Source of the DNA: Algibacillus agarilyticus
GTDB lineage: Bacteria > Pseudomonadota > Gammaproteobacteria > Enterobacterales > Alteromonadaceae
Assembly (NCBI RefSeq): GCF_003286125.1
Contig: NZ_QMED01000037.1
Location: 1-46,230 of the forward strand
DNA: 46,230 bases
Direction of reading: 5' to 3'
Under the pieces are notes generated by a model. The model was not told the DNA's origin and made no database searches. It saw only the letters and a program-made list of their open reading frames with translations. The translations under genes were made by a program, and so were the position numbers. Below are positions 7,042 through 16,770 of this stretch, one piece after another (position 1 is the first letter of the stretch; each line of letters begins with the position of its first letter).

Positions 7042-7818
7042 TTGACAGAAAAAGTGACGACCCCAAAAAAGTATGCTGTTCCAGCTCTCGATAAAGGACT
7101 CGACATATTAGAGTATTTAGTTAGCCAAGAAGTCCCTCGTTCACAAACTGAAATTGCCCAAGGTTTGGGCCGTGGCGCTAATGAAATATATAGGGTATTG
7201 GTGGGGCTAGAAGCGCGTGGGTATTTAGTCAGAGATGAATTATCTGGCCGTTACCGGTTGTCTTTAAAGCTATACAACTTGTCTCGTTCAATTTCGCCTA
7301 TCGATCAATTACGTCAAGTCGCTTTACCTTTTATGGAAGATTTAGCCGTTAAAATTGGCCAGTCTTGTCACCTGTGTATGTTATATCAAAGTAAAACAAT
7401 GGTGCTAATACATGCACGCAGCCAAATAGCGGTATCAATTAACATTGCAGAAGGTTCTTTATTCCCCACGCTTTCAACTACCTCTGGGCGTGTTCTACTC
7501 GCTAACAGTAACACCGAAGTACGCAAAATGATCCTTGAGCGAGATAGCCTATTTAATAATATGGATAAATCACAGCAAGAAGCACTTTATAACGAACTAG
7601 AAGGCATCAAACAACACGGTTTTCATGCCGACAAAAATGTTTTATCAGAAGGTATCGATGATTTCTCTGCGTTGGTCGGCCAACCTGAAGGAAAAGTTAT
7701 TGCGGCTCTTGGCGTTTCTATTATTCAAAATAAGCACGAGCAACAGATGCCCGCCGCTGAGATGAACGACTTAATTATCAATACGGCACAAAATATAAGC
7801 CGCCAACTCGGTTGCTAA
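7042..7818 (+). CDS. IclR-family transcriptional regulator
   Basis: A 258-residue regulator with an N-terminal winged helix-turn-helix (about 14-75: VPALDKGLDILEYL, then QTEIAQGLGRGANEIYRVLVGLEARGYL) and a C-terminal GAF-like effector domain (about 90-255, with SCHLCMLYQ and the conserved TTSGRVLLA segment). IclR proteins bind DNA as dimers or tetramers and respond to small catabolic metabolites. The start is TTG at 7042, the only start that keeps the whole HTH domain; a GAGA element lies just before it. It follows the PhyH-NHL-MFS genes on the same strand and is the obvious candidate to bind the repeated palindrome in that locus. Confidence 0.9.
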   Translation: MTEKVTTPKKYAVPALDKGLDILEYLVSQEVPRSQTEIAQGLGRGANEIYRVLVGLEARGYLVRDELSGRYRLSLKLYNLSRSISPIDQLRQVALPFMEDLAVKIGQSCHLCMLYQSKTMVLIHARSQIAVSINIAEGSLFPTLSTTSGRVLLANSNTEVRKMILERDSLFNNMDKSQQEALYNELEGIKQHGFHADKNVLSEGIDDFSALVGQPEGKVIAALGVSIIQNKHEQQMPAAEMNDLIINTAQNISRQLGC

Positions 7819-7860
7819 TCATAATATCGATTTGTAGCAACCTAATGCGCAAAATTTAAA

Positions 7861-7882
7861 AAGCCAGCTAATGATGCTGGCT
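7861..7882. terminator. Terminator between the IclR gene and yaiL, stronger for the minus strand
   Basis: AAGCCAGC (7861-7868) pairs with GCTGGCTT (7875-7882) around a six-base loop. On the minus strand the stem is followed by TTTTAAATTTT, so it should end yaiL transcription. On the plus strand there is no T-run after the stem. Confidence 0.6.
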
Positions 7883-7924
7883 TGGTAAAGATTTACTCAA
7901 CATTAGGCAAAGTTGCCTTATGTT

Positions 7925-8437
7925 TTACCACATCAAGTCATCTGGCACTTGGAAATCGGCATACGGATCATCTTCTTCAAGTTGCTCTTCAGATTTTTGA
8001 TTTAATACCACAATGTAAGAGTCATCCCTTTGGATAATTTTATCAGCAACCGCGGATGGGATCACTTTGTAGGTTTCATTTAACTTAGCGATACACAATA
8101 AACCATTGGCTAATTGTTTTTGCTGTAAATCATTGACCAAAACCGTTTTAACTAAATTTTCATCGGTAAACCGATATTCAATTGTCGACTCACTCAAATT
8201 AATAGCATTTAAATTGATTAATTGTTTGATTTGCGCCGCGAGCGCCTTTTTTTCGGCTTCTTGTTTTATTTTTTGGTTTGCGGCTTTATCTTTAGCTAAT
8301 TGACTTGCTTTAGCTTCTTCTGTGGCGGCTTTAACTTCTTTACGTAATGAACGTGATTTTTTACTCGATTTCTTAGCTTTATTAACTTTTTTTTCATTAA
8401 CTAAGCCGGCTTTTAATAATTGATCTTGTAGTGACAT
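7925..8437 (-). CDS. yaiL: YaiL/DUF2058-family nucleoprotein
   Basis: A 170-residue protein of the DUF2058 (YaiL) family. It opens with the family signature MSLQDQLLKAGLV and a very Lys-rich basic region (about 15-75) likely to form a charged helix. A compact C-terminal domain follows (about 80-150, with FTDENLVKTVLV and LCIAKLNETYKVIPSAVADKI). The tail is acidic and ends in DDLMW. The family is described as nucleic-acid or nucleoprotein associated, but its molecular role is not settled. It is a single gene, convergent with the IclR gene and divergent from xthA. Confidence 0.88.
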   Translation of the reverse strand: MSLQDQLLKAGLVNEKKVNKAKKSSKKSRSLRKEVKAATEEAKASQLAKDKAANQKIKQEAEKKALAAQIKQLINLNAINLSESTIEYRFTDENLVKTVLVNDLQQKQLANGLLCIAKLNETYKVIPSAVADKIIQRDDSYIVVLNQKSEEQLEEDDPYADFQVPDDLMW

Positions 8438-8568
8438 GTATAGTTTCTCGGTTGTCTATCTATAACATGGATTCTCCTGAAAATTCTCCGACAAATCAAC
8501 CGCTTTTAATTTGCACTCACCTCGTCTGGGCATTAGACTTGGTTTAAATTAGTTTTTTAATACTTACT

Positions 8569-9378
8569 ATGAAAATAATATCATTTAATATTAATGGCCT
8601 ACGCGCCCGAATTCACCAGTTAAAAGCGATTTTAGAAAAACATCAACCTGATGTGATCGGCTTACAAGAAATAAAAGTGCATGATGATGCCTTCCCTTTA
8701 GAAGAAGTAAAAGCCCTTGGCTACCACATTGAATATTTTGGTCAAAAAGCACATTACGGCGTTGCTATGCTGAGTAAAAAACCGCCTTTGCGCCTACAAA
8801 AAGGCTTTAAAACCGACAATGAAGATATGCAAAAACGCATGATAATCGGGACTTATTTAGATGAAGCAGGTGAAGAAGTAACGGTGTTCAATGGCTACTT
8901 CCCCCAAGGTGATAACATTAAGCATGAAACCAAGTTTCCGTATAAACGCGCATTTTATAATGACTTAATGACAGAGCTTGATTCTGAATATCATAATCAA
9001 CAGCAAATAGTCGTTATGGGCGATTTAAATATATCGCCTACTGATTTAGATATCGGTATTGGCGAGGTTAATGCTAAACGTTGGCTCAAAACGGGTAAGT
9101 GCTCCTTTCAACCTGAAGAAAGAGAATGGTTACAACGTTTGTTAGATTGGGGCTTTATTGATACTTACAGGGCCATTAACCCAGAAACAACTGGCCGTTA
9201 CAGCTGGTTTGATTACCGCTCGAAAGGCTTCGATGATAACCGCGGATTACGCATCGATACCTTACTTGCTACGCAGGTTTTAGCCGATAAAGCCATAGAA
9301 AGTGACATTGATTATGAGTTAAGGGCAATAGAAAAACCATCGGATCACGCCCCAGTCTGGACAACATTTAAAGCTTAA
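8569..9378 (+). CDS. xthA: Exodeoxyribonuclease III
   Basis: This AP endonuclease and 3'-5' exonuclease of base-excision repair has 269 residues, the family length. Motifs of the endonuclease/exonuclease/phosphatase fold are all present: FNINGLRAR at the start, LQEIK carrying the metal-binding Glu, [32 protein letters not shown] and the catalytic SDHAP near the end. It is cytoplasmic. A CbiM-like gene starts one base after its stop, so the two are probably cotranscribed. Confidence 0.95.
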   Translation: MKIISFNINGLRARIHQLKAILEKHQPDVIGLQEIKVHDDAFPLEEVKALGYHIEYFGQKAHYGVAMLSKKPPLRLQKGFKTDNEDMQKRMIIGTYLDEAGEEVTVFNGYFPQGDNIKHETKFPYKRAFYNDLMTELDSEYHNQQQIVVMGDLNISPTDLDIGIGEVNAKRWLKTGKCSFQPEEREWLQRLLDWGFIDTYRAINPETTGRYSWFDYRSKGFDDNRGLRIDTLLATQVLADKAIESDIDYELRAIEKPSDHAPVWTTFKA

Positions 9379-9379
9379 T

Positions 9380-10015
9380 ATGTTACTGATAATATCGATA
9401 AGCCTTTATATACTCGTTTTTGGTTTAGGGTATAAAAAGGCACATTATCAAATATTACTCAATGATAGCCAAAAGCAAAATTTAGCGTTTGGTTTAATGG
9501 TTGGCCTTTGTGTACTTTGGTCGATTCAAACAGGGATACATGAACAGCTCCCTGTGCATTTTTTGGGCTTAACGGTTACTTATCTTTTATTAGGTCATCA
9601 TTTGGCCTTGCTTATTGCGCTCGTGGCTTATGTGATGAGCCAATTATATGTTGGTATCTCTTGGCTGATTATCGGCCAGTCTTTATTACCCAATATAGTG
9701 GTCCCGCTTTTAATGAGCCATTTGATCTATGTATGGGCTTATCATCATTTACCTAGACACTTTTTTGTTTATACATTTATTTGTGGTTTTTTAGCGGGTG
9801 CGGTTAGCATTGCAAGTTTGATGTTAAGTAAAGCGGGGCTATTATGGCTCGCAGGCCAATTTAATTTTTCTGAGTTGTTAGAGAATTATTTAATTTTAAC
9901 ACCGCTTTTGCTGGTACCAGAAGCGATGTTAAATGGTATGTTAATTACGATAGCTGTTGCTTATTTTCCTAACTGGGTTCGAAGCTTTTCAGATGAAGAT
10001 TATTTAAATAAGTAA
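9380..10015 (+). CDS. CbiM-like energy-coupling factor transporter permease
   Basis: A 211-residue integral membrane protein with about six hydrophobic segments (residues 3-17, 31-50, 57-85, 90-120, 125-150 and 165-195). It resembles the CbiM/ECF permease family that moves cobalt or nickel ions with a CbiO-type ATPase. No ATPase or CbiN/CbiQ partner is encoded nearby, so it would have to share components or work differently. Its start follows the xthA stop by one base, pointing to translational coupling. Substrate and direction are not known. Confidence 0.65.
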   Translation: MLLIISISLYILVFGLGYKKAHYQILLNDSQKQNLAFGLMVGLCVLWSIQTGIHEQLPVHFLGLTVTYLLLGHHLALLIALVAYVMSQLYVGISWLIIGQSLLPNIVVPLLMSHLIYVWAYHHLPRHFFVYTFICGFLAGAVSIASLMLSKAGLLWLAGQFNFSELLENYLILTPLLLVPEAMLNGMLITIAVAYFPNWVRSFSDEDYLNK

Positions 10016-10021
10016 ACAGTT

Positions 10022-10471
10022 TTAAAAAGCATCTTTACGCATAAACACGCTATCAAGTTTTTTATAACCTTGATTCAATAAACAAGCGAGTTCAAAATAA
10101 CGCGGCTTTGCCTGTGCGCATTTCACTTGGACACCTTCTACCGCAAGCTTAGTTTCGAGCTCTTTATACCAAGTTAACAAGCTAAGCGGTAATGTTTGGT
10201 TAGCTCGATTACCCAACCAAATATAACCTTGTATTGGCATACTTAAGATTAAAAGTGAAGTCGCTAATGCTTGTGGAATAAATTGCTCACCTAACCATAC
10301 AAACTGCAGTGTAAAACTAATAACGGCTAATAGCGGTAATATAAGCAAAGAAAATTGAGTCGCTTTAATAACGCGACATTCAGGAAATAAGCCGTATAAC
10401 TCAGGTTTTACAGGCCATTCTGTTATATATTCACGTCCATTTTGGATTGTTTCTATTAATGATTTTTTCAT
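10022..10471 (-). CDS. yfbV: YfbV/UPF0208-family membrane protein
   Basis: A 149-residue protein matching the UPF0208 (YfbV) family from end to end: a polar N-terminus with WPVKPELYGLFPECRVIKAT, two membrane helices (about 40-60 and 67-87), and a cytoplasmic C-terminal half with LPLSLLTWYKELE and a conserved KPRYFELACLLNQ segment. In E. coli, YfbV has been linked to insulating the Ter macrodomain from MatP; whether that holds here is unknown. It is convergent with the CbiM-like gene, with 6 bases between the stops. Confidence 0.88.
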   Translation of the reverse strand: MKKSLIETIQNGREYITEWPVKPELYGLFPECRVIKATQFSLLILPLLAVISFTLQFVWLGEQFIPQALATSLLILSMPIQGYIWLGNRANQTLPLSLLTWYKELETKLAVEGVQVKCAQAKPRYFELACLLNQGYKKLDSVFMRKDAF

Positions 10472-10630
10472 TTACCGACCTCAAAATTAGACATTAAATT
10501 TATTTTACTAAGTTTAATGAGAAATGGAATCATAAATAACAATCAATATTCATTTAGTGATGCGGCGATTATGACTGGAATATATCTAATTGTGAAACAT
10601 AAACGAGAAAAAGAAAAGGTAAGATAAAAA

Positions 10631-10660
10631 TTAACGGCGTATTTTATAATACGCCGTTAA
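10631..10660 (-). terminator. Terminator of the lipase gene
   Basis: TTAACGGCGTAT (10631-10642) and ATACGCCGTTAA (10649-10660) form a perfect 12-bp stem with a six-base loop. On the minus strand it is followed by TTTTTATCTT. It lies 36 bases beyond the lipase stop codon. Confidence 0.85.
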
Positions 10661-10695
10661 TTCAGTTAGCAATTAATGCAATAAATATAGCTTTA

Positions 10696-13293
10696 TTAAT
10701 TAGCCGGAACAATCACATTATTAGCATTATCCACAGAGATTAACTTACCATCTGAAGTAAAAAACGAGATGATTTGCTTATGTAACTCACTGGTGACAGC
10801 AGCCGACGCACTAGGATCCAATAAAGAGCTGTGCCCGCCTTCGCTAAACCGGACAAAACCCGATACAGCAGCTGACCCATCACCTTGCGTTTCATCAATC
10901 ACATCAAGTTGCATCAGACGCACAAATTGCTCTGTACCGGCTAAAGGTGAACGTGATGATGTTGGCGGGATCACATGATCCCATGAACTTGAGGTGCCAT
11001 CACCAAAAATTTCGGTTAATAACACAGGCGTTTGATTTGCGGCAATCGTCGCAGCGTAATTATTCGGATCACCATTATCAACCATGGTTTGAACCGCAAA
11101 GGCAAAACTATTAATCATGCTACTCAACGCGTTATCATGCACTGCACTAATCGAGGCTAAATATGTTCTGAAGTTTTTATAATGGGTAGCAAAAACACTG
11201 CCATTTAAGTTTGTTATATCAACACTTTGCGCGAGTAAGTATTTGACATAATGCTCCCCACCTTCAAACACGATTAAGTCTTCATTTGATAAATTAGCCG
11301 CACTTAAAAAAGCGGCTCGAGCCGTTGCATAAGCTTCTGCATCTAATAGATTAACACTGTTTACCGTCGCATAAGCCAAAAAGGATTCAACAGCACTTAA
11401 CACTAAATTACTTTGAATAAATGAGCCAAACGTATCTGAATCTAATAAGAAATTAGCAATACCGCCACCAGGGCTACTAAACGAAGCCGCGTTAATTTTA
11501 AATAAACCATCGACTTGAGCATTAAGCGGCGTATTCGCTAATGCAACAAAATCGATTCCCCACATTGCGCCCAAAGAATGACCGGTAGCATAAACCCGGC
11601 TAGCATCAATTTGATGGCCATCAAATAAAGCGGCCGACCCCGTTGCAATGCCAACACGTAAACCGATTAAATCAACAATACTTTGCTGAATGTTATCGCG
11701 TAAAACCTGTAAGTCTTTTAAATTCATAAAAGCCAGCGGATTAGCAGACGTCGTTTGTATTTCTTTACTTTCTGGTGAACCGTTAATATCAAAACCGCGA
11801 GAGCCATGTAAAACCATATCAATGGCGACAGTGGCAAAACCACTAGCAGATAGTGATCCAGCAATCGAAAGCATATCTTCTTTTTTGCTGGTTATACCAT
11901 GCATTAACACAACTACTGGCCAGCCTGCATCAGGCTCTGTCACATTACGACCCAATGACTGCAAAAAGGCTTCATTTGGTAATGTAATTTGTGCCGATAA
12001 TGTTTGTAAAGACGTCACTTGAGGTACAGGATTATATTTAGTGATGTTTCGCTCAGTATCTAAGCCATAATCGGCTAGCCCTAAAGCCATACACGCATCA
12101 TTATTAGGACCAGGCGTTAAACTAGCTAATGTTTCAGCAGGCATTGCAGCTAATATTGCGCCACTGTCACACATTGCTTTCCAACTTTGAGATGTTGCCC
12201 CCGTTGGGTTTTCAGGGCTAGATTCAGTCAAATAATAAGGTAATGAAACACTGCCCATATGATATTCGCTTGCACACATAGGTACTAACGACGTTAATGC
12301 GGCTAAGGTCGCGGCATCAACTGGCGTACCGGTTGCAGCCGCTTGCAAAGTAGCCGCAACGGTTGGGCAATCAGGTGTGGTCGTGGCAGATAAAACACCG
12401 CCTTGTACTAACACATCACGCACACTGGCACCGGTGTTTGCGGTATGCGCTAATACCGGTAGTGTTTGCGGCGCAGCAGCGGCTTTTTGGGCATATAAGC
12501 TTTTAAGTGTTGAAAGGGTATTGCCCGCTGACTGTATTGTCATCGCCGATGTTTGAATCAGCGACGATACATCGACTCCGCCTGAAGCTAATACACTTTC
12601 ATATGAATTAACAGCCGCTTGCAAACCTAATTGCGCAGCCGTGCCTAATGGGAATTCAGTAATATCTTTACGAACTGAAATATAGGTAGAAGCAGGTTGT
12701 ACGGCAAATCCTTCGCTGTCCATTATTTTATCTGACACAGCCACAATATAAGTTGCGCCGGGCATAAATGGGGTAATAGGAACAACCGCAATTTGGTTAG
12801 GCGATGATAATGTGGTAACAAAATCGGTGCCAAAATTGAGTTCTTTAACAAATTTACAGGCTAAGCCCGCTTGAACTTGGCTACATTCTGCATCAGTTTG
12901 ACTTGCGCCCATAACAACTTGATAAATAGTGATAGCACCCGGAATTGAAACACTGGCAGCATCTAACGACGATACAGCGGGGGGCAAAACAAAATCAATA
13001 GCAAATGGCTGTTGAGTCGACCAGCCGTCCATCGATGATAACGCAACAGTCGGATCAGCACGATCATTCGCATCAGCAACCGGTAAATTCAATGTGCCAT
13101 CTGTCGTACCCGAGAAAAGAAGGTCGTTAGGGATAGAAAGCTCACCATCACTGGGATTAAATAAAACACGAGTGGCAGGAATAACGGTATTTTCAGCGGA
13201 CTCTTTTTGAATTGAACTCAATGATTGATCGTCACTACACCCAGATAAGCCTAGTGAAGATGCGATAGATAGGCTTATAAGCAATTTTTTCAT
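10696..13293 (-). CDS. VolA/Pla-1/cef-type extracellular lipase, lipoprotein
   Basis: An 865-residue protein of the bacterial virulence-factor lipase (VolA/Pla-1/cef) family. Vibrio VolA is a surface lysophospholipase and Pla-1 is secreted. I start it at ATG 13293, which has GGGAG at good spacing; six codons further up is only a TTG-type possibility. The N-terminus is a lipoprotein signal with lipobox LGLSGC (Cys19). The N-terminal family domain spans about 40-330. The alpha/beta-hydrolase core follows, with VVLMHGITSKKEDM as the oxyanion region and the nucleophile elbow GHSLGAMWG near residue 570. A His near the end (EGGHSSLLDP) is a likely triad member. It probably releases fatty acids from phospholipids. 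Monocistronic, with its own terminator. Confidence 0.88.
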   Translation of the reverse strand: MKKLLISLSIASSLGLSGCSDDQSLSSIQKESAENTVIPATRVLFNPSDGELSIPNDLLFSGTTDGTLNLPVADANDRADPTVALSSMDGWSTQQPFAIDFVLPPAVSSLDAASVSIPGAITIYQVVMGASQTDAECSQVQAGLACKFVKELNFGTDFVTTLSSPNQIAVVPITPFMPGATYIVAVSDKIMDSEGFAVQPASTYISVRKDITEFPLGTAAQLGLQAAVNSYESVLASGGVDVSSLIQTSAMTIQSAGNTLSTLKSLYAQKAAAAPQTLPVLAHTANTGASVRDVLVQGGVLSATTTPDCPTVAATLQAAATGTPVDAATLAALTSLVPMCASEYHMGSVSLPYYLTESSPENPTGATSQSWKAMCDSGAILAAMPAETLASLTPGPNNDACMALGLADYGLDTERNITKYNPVPQVTSLQTLSAQITLPNEAFLQSLGRNVTEPDAGWPVVVLMHGITSKKEDMLSIAGSLSASGFATVAIDMVLHGSRGFDINGSPESKEIQTTSANPLAFMNLKDLQVLRDNIQQSIVDLIGLRVGIATGSAALFDGHQIDASRVYATGHSLGAMWGIDFVALANTPLNAQVDGLFKINAASFSSPGGGIANFLLDSDTFGSFIQSNLVLSAVESFLAYATVNSVNLLDAEAYATARAAFLSAANLSNEDLIVFEGGEHYVKYLLAQSVDITNLNGSVFATHYKNFRTYLASISAVHDNALSSMINSFAFAVQTMVDNGDPNNYAATIAANQTPVLLTEIFGDGTSSSWDHVIPPTSSRSPLAGTEQFVRLMQLDVIDETQGDGSAAVSGFVRFSEGGHSSLLDPSASAAVTSELHKQIISFFTSDGKLISVDNANNVIVPAN

Positions 13294-13311
13294 AATATCT
13301 CCCAAAGACAC

Positions 13312-13692
13312 ATTGCTCTTGTTATTAACAGTGTCTGTTGATTTATAAATAGAGTAAGTTCAATGAACTTAATTTAGCAGATAACTTACTGATAATCGTA
13401 TTTTAGTTGATAAACTAAATTTGCGTTAACTTGCATTAAACGAGGTAGAGTAAATTTTAATAGTGCTACTTGTTCGACCAGTTAAAAATTAACTCAAGTT
13501 TAGCGAATAAGCTAGCGAAAAGGCGCAAAAATGTTACGAAAGTCTTTTATTTGTAACAATTTGTCTTTTTGAGAACTAATTAATACCAATTATATAAAAA
13601 ATAGTCATAATATCAGCGCTAAAATAAATAGCCGCGAAATTAAGCCGTTATTTACAACATCTTACTTGTCATACTTTGGAATTATAAACTTC
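13312..13692. promoter_or_regulatory. Divergent leader between the lipase gene and yvcK
   Basis: An AT-rich gap of about 380 bp that should hold both promoters. No specific binding site was recognised. A TAATACCAATTATAT stretch at 13580-13594 shares its first ten bases with the attI leader and resembles the ends of dispersed repeats common in this order. Confidence 0.4.
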
Positions 13693-14586
13693 ATGCACTC
13701 AAAAGAATTTAACCTTGTTGCTATTGGTGGAGGCCACGGATTAGGAAAAGTCCTTAATACTTTTTCTAATTTTGGTCCAAGACTCAGTGGGATCGTAGCA
13801 ACAACGGATAATGGCGGTTCAACTGGTCGCTTGCGCGAATCAAAAGATACCATTGCATGGGGAGACTTACGTAATTGCTTGAGTCATTTAGCGGGGCACA
13901 CCACGTTAGGCGCTCAACTTCTTGAATTTAGGTTTACAGGTGAAGGCTTAAATGGCCATAGCATGGGCAACTTACTTTTTTATGCATTAGAAGAACTGCG
14001 GTATAGCCCGGTTGAAGTTATCGAGCTCGTGCGCCGCATGATGAAAGTTGAAAGCCGTTTGTATCCTATGTCTGAACAGCCAACACACTTAAAAGCGATC
14101 ACCGAAACCGGTGAAATAATTATTGGCGAAACCAATATAGATAGTAAAGACATCCCTATTCCTAAAGATTTACAACTCACAGATCAAGTGTTTGCCCCAA
14201 GCCGCGTTATACGCGCTATTTACGCTGCTGATTACATTTTACTTGGCCCGGGAAGTTTTTTTACGAGTGTGTTACCCCCGCTGTTAGTTCACGATTTGTG
14301 TAATGCGGTTTGCAGTTCTAAAGCTAAAATTATTTTAATTGATAACTTAGGCAAAGAAATCGGTCCGGCTAACGAAATGACATTAAACGATAAAATAAAA
14401 TGGCTGAACACTCGCTTTCCAAAATTAAAAATACATAAGGTCTTAACAGATGTGAGCCGAAACATCGAAGGCGTGCCTGCCGACTTACTTTTTCAAGCAT
14501 CATTAAGTGAAGCAGATGTGTTTTATCGCCACGATGAAGTCAAACTAAGAATGGCACTAGAGAAGATTTTTTGCCTGACGGCTTAA
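13693..14586 (+). CDS. YvcK/YbhK-family gluconeogenesis factor
   Basis: A 297-residue cytoplasmic protein of the YvcK/CofD-like family, which binds UDP-sugars and affects central carbon metabolism and cell shape in other bacteria. The family signatures are present: IGGGHGLGKVL at the nucleotide-binding N-terminus, TTDNGGSTGRLR, the GDLRNCL segment, GHSMGNLL and LLGPGSFFTSVLPPLLV. I choose ATG 13693 because it places the GGGHG motif at the usual distance; a TTG at 13666 would add nine residues with no family match. It is convergent with dcd. YvcK proteins are well defined by sequence, but the biochemical function in this group is not fixed. Confidence 0.88.
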   Translation: MHSKEFNLVAIGGGHGLGKVLNTFSNFGPRLSGIVATTDNGGSTGRLRESKDTIAWGDLRNCLSHLAGHTTLGAQLLEFRFTGEGLNGHSMGNLLFYALEELRYSPVEVIELVRRMMKVESRLYPMSEQPTHLKAITETGEIIIGETNIDSKDIPIPKDLQLTDQVFAPSRVIRAIYAADYILLGPGSFFTSVLPPLLVHDLCNAVCSSKAKIILIDNLGKEIGPANEMTLNDKIKWLNTRFPKLKIHKVLTDVSRNIEGVPADLLFQASLSEADVFYRHDEVKLRMALEKIFCLTA

Positions 14587-14633
14587 AGCATACACTTTAA
14601 GCCTCAAATGATGATCACAGTAAAATAGATTAA

Positions 14634-15227
14634 CTACCCCGCTTTATCATCTTGGTTTATCCGACTGCCATCTGCACCGCTTTGACCTTTATATTTAGCA
14701 TCAATTCTTTGATTATAAGGTTTTGCGGCAGGCCCAGATAATAACTCAAAACTTAATGCCCCAATTTTCATTTTTGGTTTTAATGCCAATGGCAATTTAC
14801 CACTGTTAAAAAACTCTAACACAATATTGCCTGACCAGCCCGGATCAATACGATGCGCCGTTACATGTACCATTAACCCCAAACGAGCAAGTGATGAACG
14901 GCCATCTAACCACCCAACAATATCACTAGGTAACGTAACGGATTCATAAGTCACGCCTAAAGCTAATTCACCAGGATGCAAGAAAAAAGACTGATCATCA
15001 GCAATAACAATTTCATCAGACATAATCGACTCAAGCGACTTTGTTACTTCTTCTTTTGGACCACTCAGATCAACATACGGTGCAACATGATCTTGAAATA
15101 CACGAAATTTATTACCCAAGCGTAAATCGACAGTTAATCCGCTGATCATATCATCGACTGGTGTGGGTGTTATTGAGATCTTACCTGCTTCAATATGTTT
15201 AATAATATCGCGATCACATAAGCGCAT
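14634..15227 (-). CDS. dcd: dCTP deaminase
   Basis: Converts dCTP to dUTP, supplying dTMP synthesis. It has 197 residues, close to the E. coli enzyme. The family motifs are clear: MRLCDRDI at the start, the [24 protein letters not shown] segment (about 112-138) that carries substrate-binding residues and the catalytic Glu in IVLEFFN, and a C-terminal [11 protein letters not shown] loop that closes over the nucleotide. It acts as a cytoplasmic trimer. It lies 88 bases after mrp on the same strand; dcd near mrp/metG is a recurrent gammaproteobacterial arrangement. Confidence 0.95.
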   Translation of the reverse strand: MRLCDRDIIKHIEAGKISITPTPVDDMISGLTVDLRLGNKFRVFQDHVAPYVDLSGPKEEVTKSLESIMSDEIVIADDQSFFLHPGELALGVTYESVTLPSDIVGWLDGRSSLARLGLMVHVTAHRIDPGWSGNIVLEFFNSGKLPLALKPKMKIGALSFELLSGPAAKPYNQRIDAKYKGQSGADGSRINQDDKAG

Positions 15228-15315
15228 GCTTTATATTTCCTCTGGATAATACGCCAGCCAAATGCGCTACCGTATTAAATTATTTTATGGGTGATGGCCT
15301 TTAAAACTGAGCTTG

Positions 15316-16383
15316 TTAACTTAGCTGAGTAATTGGAATAACTTGCTGTTCGGACGCATCATTTGCTTGCGCTAATTTTGCCAGTTCTATCGTCATTCGC
15401 AAAGCTATATTCTCATAATGACTAAAGAAAGCCTGTTTTATAAGTAATTGTTGTTTGGGTTCATCCATATATTGCCGAATATCGATATTCAAAGGAGCTG
15501 AACCTAAAAACGGTAACTCAACTTTTTTTGCATAATTTTGTGCCCCCATATGGCCAAAAATAGCACTTTCATGACCACAGTTTTCACAAATGTGCATATT
15601 CATATTTTCAACTAACCCTAATGCCGGTATTAAAACTTTTTCAAACATGCTTAATGCTTTTTTAGCATCAATTAACGCAATGTCTTGCGGCGTGCTAACA
15701 ATAACATGACCACTTATCGGTAGGCTTTGCGCGATTGTTAATTGAATATCGCCCGTTCCCGGCGGTAAATCAATCAACAAATAATCAAGTTCGCCCCATG
15801 CCGTTTCATTAAATAATTGTTGCAGTGCTTTGCTCGCCATCGGCCCACGCCAAACTGTCGCATCATTTTCATCAACTAAAAAACCAATAGAATTAGCTTT
15901 AACTCCTTCGCTAGATACGATGGGTTGCATTATTTTTCCATCTAATGAATCAGGATGAGCTTCTGGCATGCCTAACATAGTAGGGATAGAGGGCCCATAA
16001 ATATCGGCATCTAAAATACCCACTTGGGCTCCCATCGCTTTTAAAGCACGTGCCATATTCACACATGTTGTCGACTTACCAACACCGCCTTTACCCGATG
16101 CGATTGCAACAATATGTTTTATATTGGCATGAGGTGACGCAAATTGTTTTTTTAAACTACTGCTAGGTTGCAGTTGCCATGATTTGCAATCACTCAGTCC
16201 CAGTGGAACATATGAATGAATCAAAGCGGCTTGGCTTGTCGTGTTTTTATTGGTGTCGCCTTCCCCATCAACACGGGTTAGATAAGCCGCTGCATTGTCA
16301 ACGTCTTGTTGTGCTAAATACGTTAATGCATGTGCTTCTTCTGTATTTAAATCACTCGGTTTACTTTTTTTAAACCACTTCAT
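15316..16383 (-). CDS. mrp: Iron-sulfur cluster carrier protein Mrp/ApbC
   Basis: A 355-residue P-loop ATPase of the Mrp/NBP35 family that carries 4Fe-4S clusters to target proteins. The deviant Walker A GKGGVGKSTTCVNMA lies near residue 100, the DADIYGPS motif follows, then LLIDLPPGTGD and the metal-binding CxxC (CENCGH) near residue 265. The N-terminal 85 residues before the ATPase are divergent and shorter than a full MIP18 domain, as in many gammaproteobacterial Mrp proteins. ATG 16383 is chosen over an upstream TTG. It is divergent from metG, the same pairing as in E. coli, but here a modular repeat sits between them. Confidence 0.93.
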   Translation of the reverse strand: MKWFKKSKPSDLNTEEAHALTYLAQQDVDNAAAYLTRVDGEGDTNKNTTSQAALIHSYVPLGLSDCKSWQLQPSSSLKKQFASPHANIKHIVAIASGKGGVGKSTTCVNMARALKAMGAQVGILDADIYGPSIPTMLGMPEAHPDSLDGKIMQPIVSSEGVKANSIGFLVDENDATVWRGPMASKALQQLFNETAWGELDYLLIDLPPGTGDIQLTIAQSLPISGHVIVSTPQDIALIDAKKALSMFEKVLIPALGLVENMNMHICENCGHESAIFGHMGAQNYAKKVELPFLGSAPLNIDIRQYMDEPKQQLLIKQAFFSHYENIALRMTIELAKLAQANDASEQQVIPITQLS

Positions 16384-16422
16384 ATTAACCAACAACCTTT
16401 CTAATTTTTATCAATATTAATG

Positions 16423-16600
16423 TATAGTCAAAGCGATCGGGTTTTAGGGGCAGGTTTCTAGTTCCAGACGAAACCTAAGTACTTACATCCATGTAAGCAA
16501 AGCCGTCAAGCTTCGAGACCCCATGAGCATATGCTCTAATATGTGATTGGGGCGAGTAAGCGCTGACAATGAACCATAAAACCTGAGCGAGAAGACTATA
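16423..16600 (+). repeat. Modular dispersed repeat, copy A (178 bp)
   Basis: The ends are inverted: TATAGTC at 16423-16429 and GACTATA at 16594-16600, with further pairing of GGGTTTTA near the left end with TAAAACC near the right end. Three blocks are shared with copy B at 43900-44075: the left block to 16450, a centre of about 52 bases (about 16500-16551), and the right block from about 16553. The left variable site (16451-16498) holds a 48-base module with two hairpins (AGGTTTC with GAAACCT, and TTACAT CC ATGTAA). The right variable site is empty here. The centre contains GAGCATATGCTC and a CCCC...GGGG stem. It lies in the mrp-metG gap. Confidence 0.85.
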
Positions 16601-16770
16601 TCACGATGCAGATAAATCTTATAAAACCGGACATTTGCCTTAACAATTATCAAAAATACTAAAATAATACTGACAATTTAAGATTTTTAACATTTCAAAG
16701 ATGAAATTTATGGGCTTTTTCAGTAGTATGCGCAGCAATTTTCTGATTAATTTTAAGTAGCCCATTTATT

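Noticed and set aside
13580-13620. TAATACCAATTATAT stretch as a MITE
   Set aside because: Only one end-like motif is visible here and no paired inverted end was found within several hundred bases.
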